Positions 27,271-36,210 of a stretch of 64,000 bases of DNA are shown here, piece after piece. Under the pieces are notes generated by a model that saw nothing but the letters and a program-made list of their open reading frames with translations, was not told the origin of the DNA and made no database searches. Each line of letters begins with the position of its first letter. The stretch's first letter is position 1. Position numbers and translations under genes: made by a program. Source of the DNA: JAVJRN01 sp040218415 (GTDB lineage: Bacteria; Bacteroidota; Bacteroidia; Cytophagales; Cyclobacteriaceae); the NCBI GenBank assembly GCA_040218415.1, contig JAVJRN010000074.1, positions 20,139 through 84,138 of the forward strand, read 5' to 3'.

Positions 27271-27798
27271 ATGACAAACATGAAATTACATTCTCTTTTA
27301 TTTTTAGTACTACTTACGATTACCGTTGCTTGTGCGCAAAAGGTAGAGCAGGACGAAAACAAGATAGACGTTCCCTCAGGTAAAATAGAAAAAGTAGAAA
27401 AATCTTCTGAAGAGTGGAAAGCCCAACTGACTGCTTTGGAATACAATGTACTCCGAGAAAAAGGCACTGAACGCGCGTTTACGGGCGATCTTTGGAATAA
27501 CAAGAAAGCAGGAACTTACACTTGCGGAGGTTGCGGGCTGCCATTATTTAGTTCTAAAACGAAGTTTAAATCAGGTACCGGATGGCCAAGTTTTTGGGAA
27601 CCTATCAAAAAGGAATATGTAAAAGAAGAAAGTGATAATTCCTACGGAATGTTGAGAACTGAAGTGCTTTGTGCAAGATGCGATGGGCATTTGGGGCACA
27701 TCTTTCCGGATGGCCCAAAGCCAACAGGCTTACGATATTGCATCAATGGCGTTTCGCTTGACTTTATACCAACTAAGGAAGAATCGTCTTCAGAATAA
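27271..27798 (+). CDS. msrB: Peptide-methionine (R)-S-oxide reductase, lipoprotein form
   Basis: Reduces methionine-R-sulfoxide in proteins. An N-terminal lipoprotein signal (KLHSLLFLVLLTITVAC) places it in the periplasm or outer membrane, unlike cytoplasmic E. coli MsrB. The fold is complete: zinc pairs CGGC and CARC, SGTGWPSFWEPI, GHLGHIFPDGP and the resolving/catalytic RYCINGVSLDFIP. Start at 27271 is chosen; 27280 (MKLHSL) is also possible and gives the same signal. The 3' end overlaps the convergent hydrolase by 26 bp. No MsrA domain is fused. Confidence 0.93.
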   Translation: MTNMKLHSLLFLVLLTITVACAQKVEQDENKIDVPSGKIEKVEKSSEEWKAQLTALEYNVLREKGTERAFTGDLWNNKKAGTYTCGGCGLPLFSSKTKFKSGTGWPSFWEPIKKEYVKEESDNSYGMLRTEVLCARCDGHLGHIFPDGPKPTGLRYCINGVSLDFIPTKEESSSE

Positions 27799-28738
27799 AC
27801 TCCTCCGCTCGGTATTCCATCCAACTAAAGTTTTTAGGAGAAAGCGTAAAACCAACATGCCCTCCTACTCTAGGAATCTCTAAGTGAACATGTTCACTTT
27901 GTTGCGCCAGATTTCTTGGGTAGCATTTATCTCCTAGCATCGGGTCATTTTGCGCGTTGACAATCAATACAGGTTTTTTAATATTGGAGAGATATTGATC
28001 GCAAGTTGATTGATTATAAAAGTCATCTAAAGAACTAAAACCATGTAGCGGGACTGTATATCGCTCGTGAAACGAATCAAAATCAGGCAGTTCATCAATA
28101 CCTGAAATGTCTATCTCAGGCATTGTTTTGGATTTAATTTTCATCTTATCAACGACCTTTTCCAAAAAGCGCCTTTCATAAAACCGATTGCCTTTTTTGT
28201 GAATTTCCACTGCACTGTCTCGCAAGTTGCAAGGAACAGAAAAAGTTGTCGCTCCTTTAATCGACGGATGTAGGTGTCTTTTTTCACCTAAATATTTCAA
28301 ACTCATACTCCCGCCCATACTGTAGCCAAACAATATCACATGCTCATAATTTTTTGAAGTCGCTTGATCTACAACTTGTGCAAGGTCATCTGTATCTCCA
28401 TGATGATAAAAGCGAGGAAGTCTATTCATCTCACCACTACAACTTCGACAATTCCACGTCAAAATGTCCCAGCCCCTACTATGAAAAAACTGAGCCGTTC
28501 TCTTTACATAATATCTATCTGAGCTTCCTTCTAGACCATGCGTAATGACCATGCACTTCTTATTATCCTGCTTAAGCCAGTCCAAATCAAGGAAATCTCC
28601 ATCCTCTAATTCTAACCTCTCCCTCTCATAATGCAATGTTGGAGCTTTGAAAAAAACCGAAGGGACGATCGTTTCTAAATGTGCAGAAAACAAATAAGAC
28701 GGCCTTTTCTGATATTTTGATGGAATTACTAGTGGCAT
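27773..28738 (-). CDS. Alpha/beta hydrolase, YheT family
   Basis: A 321-residue cytoplasmic hydrolase of the YheT/ABHD1-3 branch. Family marks are the N-terminal SAHLETIVPSVF, MVITHGLEGSSDRYYVK around residue 65-80, WDILTWNCRSCSGEMNRLPRFYHHG, and the nucleophile elbow LFGYSMGGSMSLKYL. The Asp of the triad lies in NAQNDPMLG and the His in RVGGHVGF. The human relatives act on lipids; the bacterial substrate is unknown. It is divergent from the TonB receptor at 28828. Confidence 0.9.
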   Translation of the reverse strand: MPLVIPSKYQKRPSYLFSAHLETIVPSVFFKAPTLHYERERLELEDGDFLDLDWLKQDNKKCMVITHGLEGSSDRYYVKRTAQFFHSRGWDILTWNCRSCSGEMNRLPRFYHHGDTDDLAQVVDQATSKNYEHVILFGYSMGGSMSLKYLGEKRHLHPSIKGATTFSVPCNLRDSAVEIHKKGNRFYERRFLEKVVDKMKIKSKTMPEIDISGIDELPDFDSFHERYTVPLHGFSSLDDFYNQSTCDQYLSNIKKPVLIVNAQNDPMLGDKCYPRNLAQQSEHVHLEIPRVGGHVGFTLSPKNFSWMEYRAEEFILKTILP

Positions 28739-28827
28739 TCAAAAATAGATTTGCGTAAGAATAAAAAAAAGGAGTGTATTATCGGCAATATTTTTGCTTG
28801 ATGTCGGGATAAAAAACTGGTCTCCTT

Positions 28828-31215
28828 ATGAAATTTACCCTTGTGGTAATTATCCTAATCTGCTCTGAAATAGCATTCAGTCAGTCTATTCAGTTGTTAG
28901 AAAAAAATTCAGGAGAGCCCATTCCTGATGTTTTTGTTTATGACGAAAGCCAACAAATTACGACAAGCTCAGATGAAAATGGACGAATTAATCTTGATGA
29001 GTTTCCTTCTTCAGGTAAGATTATTTTTCAGCATCCTGGTTTTGAAAAAAAAATCATAAGTGCAAAGAAAGTAAAATCACTTACTAAAATTGAATTAATA
29101 GATCGTGTCGTTGAGTTTGACGATGTGGTTATTTCAGCTAATCGATGGTCACAAAATCCTTCAGCTATTGCTCAGGACATCACTTCTGTAAGTAAAAAGA
29201 CCATTGAGTTTTCCAACCCAGCTACTTCTGCCGATTTACTGGAATATAGTGGGGAAGTATTTGTGCAAAAAAGCCAGTTTGGTGGTGGCAGCCCTATGCT
29301 TAGAGGATTCGCTGCTAATTCAGTACTGCTGGTTGTTGATGGAGTAAGATTAAACAACGCCATTTATCGTTCTGGAAATTTGCAAAACATCATTAATATT
29401 GACCCTAATGCACTTTCAAAAGCAGAGGTGATCTACGGTCCGGGATCAATCATTTATGGAAGTGACGCACTTGGTGGAGTTATGAGTTTCAACACCATCT
29501 CCCCTTCTTTTAGTGAAGACTTACAAATTAAGGTAAATGTGCTCGGTAGATATTCTTCTGCTGCCAACGAAAACACCGGTCATTTAAGCACGGAGGTGAG
29601 CACAAAGAACTTCAATTATTTCGGATCATTTTCCTATTCTAACTTTGGAGACCTCAGAGCTGGTTCAAATCGATCCTCGGCATATCAAGGCTATTTTGAA
29701 AGGAATTTTTATGTTGCAACACTGGACGGAGCTGATTTTCTGGTTCCTAATGATGATCCAGATGTGCAAGTTCAATCTGGTTTTAATCTTTTTAGTGCAA
29801 TCAATAAATTCAGGATCAAGACTGGAGCGTATTCTGATTTGGAATTGGCACTCTATATTAGTCAGTCTTCAGATATTCCGCGCTACGATCGATTGGCTTT
29901 GAACACTGCCAATTCTGATTCATTAACCTATGCTGAGTGGTATTATGGCCCGCAAGAATGGCTACTCAATAGGTACACCTTCAATTATTATAAGCCCAAT
30001 AGTTTTTTTGATGAAACCAGGATAACATTTGGTTATCAGCGCTATCATGAAAGTCGCAACGACAGACGATTCGGAAGTGAGAGCCTCAGATCTCAAATGG
30101 AAGAAGTCGATCTCTACACCTTGAATATTGATTTTAACAAGTCATTTGGAGAAGATCATATCTACTACGGAGTAGATCTATTCTCCAATTTAGTGACATC
30201 AAACGCCTTTCGAACAGATTTGCTAAGTAAAGAAAAAAGCATAACAGACAGTAGATATCCCAACGAAGGCAGTACCTATCAATCATTTGCTTTCTACTTA
30301 AATTATCTCAAAGAACTTAAGCAATGGACTTTTGGAGTAGGTACTCGATATAGTGCGATAAGGCTAAGTGCCAAAACGAGTAATTCTCAAATTGCCCTAT
30401 TTGATGGTGATTATGACTTGAACAATCAGGCAATTAATGGCATGCTAAGCTTGGTATACCGACCGAATAAAAATCATAAAGTGAGTGGAATTGCTTCATC
30501 TGGATTTAGAGCACCAAACGTAGATGACGTGGGTAAGCTTTTTGAAATATCTGACGAAGTTGTAACTGTTCCAAATCCCGATTTGAAACCAGAATACACG
30601 TACAATCAAGAATTGTCGTATCAGTTTAAAACCAGCAAGTTTTTATTCAATGTGGTGGGCTACCACAGTCTTTTAATAAATACGATTGTTCGTGATGAAT
30701 ATACGATTGCTGGAAAAAGTTCGGTAATCATTGATGCCCAGGAAAGAGCACTTCGAGCGCAAGTAAATGGTGGGCGAGCACGCATTATTGGTACAGGATT
30801 AAATATAAAGGGAAATGTAAATGACTTCTGGGATTATGAAGGTTCAATAAATTATTCAAAAGGTAGAACCTTAACCGAAGATGAACCTCTTCGTCATATT
30901 CCACCTGTTTTTGGCAGAGTTTCTCTTTCTAATAATCTAGAAAAAATGAAAAGCACAATATTTGTGCTTTATAATTTCAACAAAAAACCTTCTCAAATAC
31001 CCGACACGGAGATTATAGATAAAAAGGAATTATATACTGAAGAGGGTTCTCCTGATTGGTTTACGCTGAATATTCAAACTGAATATCTTCTCACGGATGT
31101 TTTCACCGTGCAGTGCGGTGTGGAAAATATTTTCGACAAACACTACCGCACATATTCTTCTGGAATAAGTGCAGCAGGTAGAAATATATACTTTTCGCTT
31201 CGAGCGAAGATTTAA
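28828..31215 (+). CDS. TonB-dependent outer-membrane receptor, haem/transferrin-receptor-like
   Basis: A 795-residue outer-membrane receptor. A signal peptide (LVVIILICSEIAFSQ) is followed by a carboxypeptidase-regulatory-like domain (residues 20-90). The plug domain about 95-220 has SPMLRGFAANSVLLVVDGVR, NNAIYRSGNLQN and AEVIYGPGSIIYGSDALGG, and the 22-strand barrel ends in an aromatic FSLRAKI. This plug pattern is typical of the group annotated as haemoglobin/transferrin receptors in Bacteroidota, so haem is a plausible cargo, but no haem-specific His motif was verified and no haem-processing genes are adjacent. Confidence 0.88.
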   Translation: MKFTLVVIILICSEIAFSQSIQLLEKNSGEPIPDVFVYDESQQITTSSDENGRINLDEFPSSGKIIFQHPGFEKKIISAKKVKSLTKIELIDRVVEFDDVVISANRWSQNPSAIAQDITSVSKKTIEFSNPATSADLLEYSGEVFVQKSQFGGGSPMLRGFAANSVLLVVDGVRLNNAIYRSGNLQNIINIDPNALSKAEVIYGPGSIIYGSDALGGVMSFNTISPSFSEDLQIKVNVLGRYSSAANENTGHLSTEVSTKNFNYFGSFSYSNFGDLRAGSNRSSAYQGYFERNFYVATLDGADFLVPNDDPDVQVQSGFNLFSAINKFRIKTGAYSDLELALYISQSSDIPRYDRLALNTANSDSLTYAEWYYGPQEWLLNRYTFNYYKPNSFFDETRITFGYQRYHESRNDRRFGSESLRSQMEEVDLYTLNIDFNKSFGEDHIYYGVDLFSNLVTSNAFRTDLLSKEKSITDSRYPNEGSTYQSFAFYLNYLKELKQWTFGVGTRYSAIRLSAKTSNSQIALFDGDYDLNNQAINGMLSLVYRPNKNHKVSGIASSGFRAPNVDDVGKLFEISDEVVTVPNPDLKPEYTYNQELSYQFKTSKFLFNVVGYHSLLINTIVRDEYTIAGKSSVIIDAQERALRAQVNGGRARIIGTGLNIKGNVNDFWDYEGSINYSKGRTLTEDEPLRHIPPVFGRVSLSNNLEKMKSTIFVLYNFNKKPSQIPDTEIIDKKELYTEEGSPDWFTLNIQTEYLLTDVFTVQCGVENIFDKHYRTYSSGISAAGRNIYFSLRAKI

Positions 31216-31219
31216 GAAC

Positions 31220-31684
31220 TTATAATTCGTCCTCTGCTTTTATGATATCCCAAGTGTGATCTGAAAGTAATCTGACATGAGCGACAAACTTTTCAAACGG
31301 ATAGCTTCTACCCCATTCCTCAGGACTTACCATAGACAATACATCGCCACCTTTTTTTCTACGATATAGATAGTAGTCTGTATTAAAAATGGGTTTAAAA
31401 CCCATGTCAGATGTGTAGATCCGTTCTGATACCTCCACTCGCTTTTGCAAGTACTTGGCCTGATCTACAAGAGTTTGCATCTGTTTATAAATTTGCTGGA
31501 ATTGTCGATCGGTCTGATCATGCATGGCTGCCACGGAAACTCCTTTGATTTTGCCTTTATCTTCAGGCTTTATAATGGCTCCTCCCACAGTGTGAGCATA
31601 TTCAATCAGCCCAGGCATATCAGTGATCTTTTCTCTTTCTTTCTCTAAGTCAATCTTAGAAATATCAACTTTATTCTTACTCAT
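31220..31684 (-). CDS. DUF2452 family protein
   Basis: A 154-residue cytoplasmic protein of the Bacteroidota DUF2452 family: GLIEYAHTVGGAIIKPED, the helix MHDQTDRQFQQIYKQMQTLVD, VSERIYTSDMGFKPIFNTDY and the ending SPEEWG. The family has no assigned function; sequence around MGFKP..NTDYYLY and the helical middle are its constant parts. It overlaps by 8 bp the stop of a small membrane protein gene on the same strand and so is probably cotranslated with it. Confidence 0.85.
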   Translation of the reverse strand: MSKNKVDISKIDLEKEREKITDMPGLIEYAHTVGGAIIKPEDKGKIKGVSVAAMHDQTDRQFQQIYKQMQTLVDQAKYLQKRVEVSERIYTSDMGFKPIFNTDYYLYRRKKGGDVLSMVSPEEWGRSYPFEKFVAHVRLLSDHTWDIIKAEDEL

Positions 31685-31826
31685 CTACTCTATCTTCTAT
31701 TCGTTCCTTTAGATTTTTTTTCGACCCTGGCCATGTAGTTTTACTTGATATATCAAACCCGATTAAAATCATGATAATCAAAAAAATTGCACTAATAATA
31801 AAAAAAATCTTTTTAGACTTCTTCAT
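31677..31826 (-). CDS. Small single-TM membrane protein (49 aa)
   Basis: A short gene with ATG at 31824-31826. The product begins MKKSKKIFFIISAIFLIIM, one membrane helix with a lysine-rich inner end, then SKTTWPGSKKNLKERIEDR, an outer or periplasmic basic tail that resembles other small Bacteroidota proteins with a TTxPGSK motif. The 8-bp overlap with the DUF2452 start (31684) supports a real gene. Function unknown. Confidence 0.65.
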   Translation of the reverse strand: MKKSKKIFFIISAIFLIIMILIGFDISSKTTWPGSKKNLKERIEDRVDE

Positions 31827-31875
31827 ATGCTAACGATAACTACTAATTTGGCGAATAGTTTCAAAAAATGACATC

Positions 31876-32265
31876 ATGAATATAGAAGGTAAAATTATAG
31901 AGAAATTCGATACACAGGATATATCGGCTTCATTTAAAAAGCGCGAATTTGTAATAGAATATGCGGAAAATCCATCGTATCCTGAATACATAAAGATGGA
32001 GCTTATCCAAGCCAATTGTGACCTGCTTGATAAGGTTAAAGTGGGACAAGAGGTATCAATAGCTTTTAACCTAAAAGGTCGTAAGTGGACTGATCCTCAA
32101 GGAAATACCAAATATTTTAATACGCTCCAAGCTTGGCGAATAGAACAAAAATCAACTAATCAAGCTGTTCCTTCTAGTCCTAACCAAGATGCTCCTCCAC
32201 CACCATCAGAAGAAGGCGACTGGGTAAAAGAAGACTTTTCAGGAGATGATGATCTGCCTTTTTAA
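31876..32265 (+). CDS. DUF3127 (OB-fold, SSB-like) protein
   Basis: A 129-residue protein: residues 1-90 are DUF3127 (MNIEGKIIEKFDTQDIS, FKKREFVIEYAENP, KVGQEVSIAFNLKGRKW, GNTKYFNTLQAWRIE), a small OB fold. A Pro/Ser/Gln linker and an acidic tail ending GDDDLPF follow. That tail copies the SSB C-terminus (DDDIPF), which recruits replication and repair proteins, so a single-strand DNA role is plausible. No experimental function is known to me. Confidence 0.85.
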   Translation: MNIEGKIIEKFDTQDISASFKKREFVIEYAENPSYPEYIKMELIQANCDLLDKVKVGQEVSIAFNLKGRKWTDPQGNTKYFNTLQAWRIEQKSTNQAVPSSPNQDAPPPPSEEGDWVKEDFSGDDDLPF

Positions 32266-32522
32266 AATCTCTTCTTTTTAAAGGTTATGGGTATATAATC
32301 ATCAGTTGGCAGGCCAATATGTGCCAGATCCCAGTTTTTATCATACCCATTGATGAGTTGCCTAATACATTCCACTCTATTATCCGTGGAAAATGGGCAC
32401 TCATCCCAATAAAATATTTCAACACGATAATTGTATTGTTTTTTTATACCATTTACTCGTACCTCTACCTCAATGTCTTGCTCTTCATTAAGCTGAGGAA
32501 TCTCTATTCCAATAATTCCCAT
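32262..32522 (-). CDS. Conserved-looking small hypothetical protein (86 aa)
   Basis: A soluble 86-residue protein: MGIIGIEIPQLNEEQDIEVE, then FYWDECPFSTDNRVECIRQL and a lysine-rich end. A purine-rich stretch precedes the ATG. Composition and codon pattern look coding, and its stop overlaps that of the DUF3127 gene by 4 bp. No family was recognised. Confidence 0.55.
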   Translation of the reverse strand: MGIIGIEIPQLNEEQDIEVEVRVNGIKKQYNYRVEIFYWDECPFSTDNRVECIRQLINGYDKNWDLAHIGLPTDDYIPITFKKKRF

Positions 32523-32618
32523 GATCTTTTCTTTAAACTAATTTTACAACAAAAAACATTCCTAGTCAGTTAATATGCTTAAAATCAAACATTTAGTATA
32601 ACAACTTATTATCTTAAA

Positions 32619-33167
32619 GTGATCGAAAAAGAACATTCACTGTACATATACAGACACTCCATTTATTGTTTGACGATTGTACTTATAACCTGTCTGGGTA
32701 GTTGCAGCAACTCAGATCCAAATACACGTCCCTCTCCTTTGAAAAAAGACAGTCTCATCATAAATAATAATTTATATAAAACAGAGTACAGCAGCCCTTC
32801 CGTACGAAAAAGAAAAATATGGGGTGAACTGGAGCCATATAACCAAGTATGGCGAACTGGAGCAAATGATGCTACAATTATAGAAGTGGAAACCGATATT
32901 TTACTTTCGGGTAAAAGACTACCAAAAGGTAAGTATGCCTTTTTTACCATTCCAGGTCAACTGAGCTGGACAATGATATTTAATAAGGAGTGGGAACAGT
33001 GGGGCGCTTATAATTACAATTCGGAGAAAGATCAACTCAGGATAAAAGTAGAACCTGAGTGGCTACCGGAGAATCAGGAAAAACTAAAAATTTACTTCAC
33101 AAAAAATGAATTTGTCTTAAGATGGGAATTTGTTAAAGTGGCGGTTCCTTTTGAGGTATTAGATTAA
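32619..33167 (+). CDS. DUF2911 lipoprotein
   Basis: A 182-residue protein with GTG start; no ATG is available upstream of the signal. The hydrophobic core IYCLTIVLITCLGSC ends in a lipobox, so it should be a lipoprotein. The mature part is DUF2911: SSPSVRKRKIWGELEPYNQVWRTG is the diagnostic stretch (positions about 58-80), then GANDATIIEVETDI, LPKGKYAFFTIPG and FVLRWE at the end. Function unknown. Confidence 0.8.
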   Translation: MIEKEHSLYIYRHSIYCLTIVLITCLGSCSNSDPNTRPSPLKKDSLIINNNLYKTEYSSPSVRKRKIWGELEPYNQVWRTGANDATIIEVETDILLSGKRLPKGKYAFFTIPGQLSWTMIFNKEWEQWGAYNYNSEKDQLRIKVEPEWLPENQEKLKIYFTKNEFVLRWEFVKVAVPFEVLD

Positions 33168-33169
33168 AT

Positions 33170-33616
33170 TTATTTTCGAATGGTATCGTTCGTCACCCTA
33201 ACCATAAGCTTGGTTAAAGCCTCAACAATATCGTCACAGCCAACTAATAAAAATCTTTTCTTCATAAATTTTGGATCAATGAACCCAATGTAAACATCCT
33301 TGTGCTCTTCCCATACTAAGATTTTTAGAGGTAAATCGAGAACACTTGTCTGTTGGCAGCCAATCAGCTGAGCTGATAAGTTAGGATCTTCAAACAAAAC
33401 ACTTTTTGTTGGATCTATTTTATGTCCGGCATCTATCAAAGTTTTATCATAGCTGATCGTCTCTATATAGTTCAATCCGCTCTTTTTTATTATTTGGACT
33501 AATTTTTCTGTAGTCTTTTCTACACTCTTATCGCTCCGATAAATACTCAGGTTTTGACTTTTTACTGTGAGAAAAAAAACAGCTAACAAAGTGACTATAA
33601 ATATTCTTAAGACCAT
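33170..33616 (-). CDS. Exported DUF302 protein
   Basis: A 148-residue protein with an N-terminal signal (RIFIVTLLAVFFLTVKSQ) and a DUF302 domain: SVEKTTEKLVQIIKKSGLNY, DAGHKIDP, FEDPNLSAQLIGCQQTSVLDLPLKILVWE, ending in GCDDIVEALTKL. DUF302 proteins bind small ligands or metals in some studied cases; here only export and fold are supported. Tail-to-tail with the DUF2911 gene, 2 bp apart. Confidence 0.82.
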   Translation of the reverse strand: MVLRIFIVTLLAVFFLTVKSQNLSIYRSDKSVEKTTEKLVQIIKKSGLNYIETISYDKTLIDAGHKIDPTKSVLFEDPNLSAQLIGCQQTSVLDLPLKILVWEEHKDVYIGFIDPKFMKKRFLLVGCDDIVEALTKLMVRVTNDTIRK

Positions 33617-33787
33617 TATTCTATATTTGAACGCAAAAAAACTAATTATTACACAATCAAAAAATACTTTGTGAAGAATACATGAATTTTAATGGAATAA
33701 TCAGAGTAGATATAAAAATGTCTCTTACTATGCTTTTTAATGATTTATTAATTGGCTTATTTGTAAGTTGAAAGTTAAAACCTAACC

Positions 33788-35713
33788 ATGAGTATATATA
33801 GTAAGCTTACTTCTCTATGTCTATTTTTAGTGATCTCTTCTTTGGCCACATTGTTTTTTGTAATGAATGGTCAGGTAGAAAAAGCATTCAAATCTGAACT
33901 TTTAGCGAGCATTAAAAATCAGTCAGAGGAAAATATTGCCAATATTGAGCGTTTTATGTTTTCTCGGCTCAATGATGTCCGAATGGCTGCAAAAAATCCT
34001 TACTTTCAATTTGCAGAACTAGAAAAAGAAGAAACGATCAAACGTCTGCAAGAACTTGAGGGTCTAAGTGAACTCTACTATTCGTTCTCCTTTTTTAACA
34101 TGGATAAAGTCAGATTAGCCGATAGCAAGCGACTTTCTCTTGACAAAAAGCACTCAGGACAAAGTTATTGGACTGAAATTGACAATGGTGCAGAGTATGT
34201 AATGAACATCAGTAAATCTGAGTCAATAGACAGGGTTGTAATGAACTTCGCGAGCGTAGTGAAAAACGCAGATAACGAAAAAATCGGAATAATAGTAGGT
34301 AGGATTCTGGTGGACGAATTGTACGAGATATTAGGAAATATTACCCTTGGAAAAGAAGGAAACGATAGAACATTGAATATCAATCTGTTCAATCAAGAAG
34401 GTTTGCTTCTTTATTCAAACACGAACACAGATCAAGTATTGAACGATAAATATCGATACTTCGAAATAGTTAAAGATGTTAAAAACACCAAAGTCGAACT
34501 TTTAGAAACAAGCGATAGATTATTTTTTGTAGCCAAAGAAAGGGGATATCAGAATTATTTAGGGAATAATTTGACACTCTCTGTTGACATCTCTAAGGAT
34601 TTGGCCTTTCAACCACTAATAAAAATTCAAAAAACATTGTTATGGGTAGTTGTTCCGATTCTACTCGCAGCGATATTACTATCACTAATTGCAGCGAATG
34701 TTTTTGTTAAGCCAATAATAATGATAGGTAATGCCGCTAAAGAACTAGCAAAAGGTAATCTCGATATTCAACTTAATATAAAATCTAAAGATGAGCTTGG
34801 TGAGTTAGCCAGACAAATTGAATATGCTTCCTCTATGCTTCATAAAAGGATGGAAGAACAAAAGAACCTGAATCAAGAGCTAGGAGATAAAAATGAAAAG
34901 ATTGAACTGCAAAAGTCCGAATTAGAGCATGTAAATACTCAAATAGAAGACAGCATAAAATACGCAGAACGTATTCAAAAATCAATTTTACCTAATTTGG
35001 AGTTAATCTCGAAAGTAACCAAAGATGCATTTATTCTCAATAAGCCAAAAGATGTCGTGAGTGGTGACTTTTATTGGTTTGAAAGAATAAGGCAAGGCAG
35101 AAATGAGTATTTAATTATCGCCTGCGCCGACTGTACTGGACATGGCGTACCTGGGGCAATTATGTCAATAATGGGCAGTAATCAGCTGACAAACATTATT
35201 TACTACCAAAATTCCATAGATCCAATGAAAATTCTTGCCAGACTGGATAAGCAAATTAAGTTAGAACTTCAACGCGACGCGAAAGAGGGCTATAGAGATG
35301 GAATGGAAATGGGCTTGGTAGTCATTAATCTTGATGACTTAACTGCCGAATTTGCTGGTGCAGGCATACAATTACATCTGCTTAGAAAAGGAGAGCTAAC
35401 AAGCTTTAAAGGCCCTAGAGCTATGATAGGCGGAATGGATGGCGATGAGAAAACAGTTGCAAGTACCATTGGAAAAGAAGAAATTCAATTAGAAGATGGT
35501 GATAAGCTTTATATGTTTTCTGATGGATTTCAAGATCAATTTGGTGGAGATAATGATAAGCGTTTTATGGCCAAAAACCTTAAGACATTAATTGCCAAAA
35601 CTTCCGTTCTCCCTATGGAAAAACAAGGTGAAGAAATTGAGAATGAATTACTTTCTTGGCAGGGTAGCACCCCACAAACTGATGATGTGCTAGTAATGGG
35701 AATTGAGATTTAA
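33788..35713 (+). CDS. SiaA-like membrane sensor phosphatase (Cache-HAMP-SpoIIE/PP2C)
   Basis: A 641-residue inner-membrane receptor. TM1 is at about 7-28 and TM2 at about 283-305. Between them is a periplasmic Cache-type sensor. A HAMP domain (VFVKPIIMIGNAAKELAKGNLD) and a coiled coil lead to a PP2C-type SpoIIE domain at about 400-641. Its metal-binding residues are intact: VVSGDFYWF near 424, ADCTGHGVPGAIMS near 447, MFSDGFQDQFGG near 577 and TDDVLVMG near 633. P. aeruginosa SiaA has the same layout and dephosphorylates SiaC. The SiaB/SiaC-like genes at 39707 and 40292 make the same role likely here. The signal sensed is unknown. Confidence 0.88.
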   Translation: MSIYSKLTSLCLFLVISSLATLFFVMNGQVEKAFKSELLASIKNQSEENIANIERFMFSRLNDVRMAAKNPYFQFAELEKEETIKRLQELEGLSELYYSFSFFNMDKVRLADSKRLSLDKKHSGQSYWTEIDNGAEYVMNISKSESIDRVVMNFASVVKNADNEKIGIIVGRILVDELYEILGNITLGKEGNDRTLNINLFNQEGLLLYSNTNTDQVLNDKYRYFEIVKDVKNTKVELLETSDRLFFVAKERGYQNYLGNNLTLSVDISKDLAFQPLIKIQKTLLWVVVPILLAAILLSLIAANVFVKPIIMIGNAAKELAKGNLDIQLNIKSKDELGELARQIEYASSMLHKRMEEQKNLNQELGDKNEKIELQKSELEHVNTQIEDSIKYAERIQKSILPNLELISKVTKDAFILNKPKDVVSGDFYWFERIRQGRNEYLIIACADCTGHGVPGAIMSIMGSNQLTNIIYYQNSIDPMKILARLDKQIKLELQRDAKEGYRDGMEMGLVVINLDDLTAEFAGAGIQLHLLRKGELTSFKGPRAMIGGMDGDEKTVASTIGKEEIQLEDGDKLYMFSDGFQDQFGGDNDKRFMAKNLKTLIAKTSVLPMEKQGEEIENELLSWQGSTPQTDDVLVMGIEI

Positions 35714-35841
35714 CTGTACTCTCGCAAAACCAGCTTCCGACCGAAACTCAACCTAATTTAAGTCTTTATAAAAAGGGTTTTAAAACTAGACTACATACAT
35801 ATCTGTCATTCTGAGTTACAGATTTCGGAGTAATTCTAAGA

Positions 35842-35897
35842 CTTTATTTAAAATTAAAACCCATTTAATGGATAGCTGGTCTTAATTTTAAATAAAG
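35842..35897. terminator. Long AT-rich hairpin between convergent genes
   Basis: CTTTATTTAAAATTAA at 35842-35857 is perfectly complementary to 35882-35897, with a 24-nt loop. It lies in the 254-bp gap between the phosphatase gene and the convergent small gene at 35968, where a bidirectional terminator is expected. It is AT-only, so it would form a weak stem; a dispersed repeat is the alternative. Confidence 0.4.
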
Positions 35898-35967
35898 AGC
35901 TGTTGTGAGAAAAATAAAGAGTCTCCTCAGTATTGATAAAAAGGGTATTGTGAGTTTATCAGCGTGA

Positions 35968-36207
35968 CTAGTAGGTAATTAAAAGGCTTTCTTCTACCTG
36001 CATATCATAGAGTTCCTGCAATGCGCCGTGTAAAGATTCCACCAAAGGAGCTGGAATATCAAAATCAGGATTTGCATCCTCCATGTCTTTTAGCGTCAAT
36101 CCATTCTCTCTTACCTGGGTCAAACATTTTAAAGATATTCTAGTCCAGGATTGTGGACTAATATTTTCGGTACACCAATTTTTAAAATTACTTGCTTTGA
36201 CAGCCAT
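35968..36207 (-). CDS. Small hypothetical protein of the signalling operon (79 aa)
   Basis: A 79-residue soluble helical protein (MAVKASNFKNWCTENISPQS..., ending QVEESLLITY). It follows the response regulator by 3 bp on the same strand, so it is very probably translated with it. No family recognised; it could be a partner of the regulator or an anti-anti-sigma-like adaptor, but the sequence does not show it. Confidence 0.6.
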   Translation of the reverse strand: MAVKASNFKNWCTENISPQSWTRISLKCLTQVRENGLTLKDMEDANPDFDIPAPLVESLHGALQELYDMQVEESLLITY

Positions 36208-36210
36208 ATT

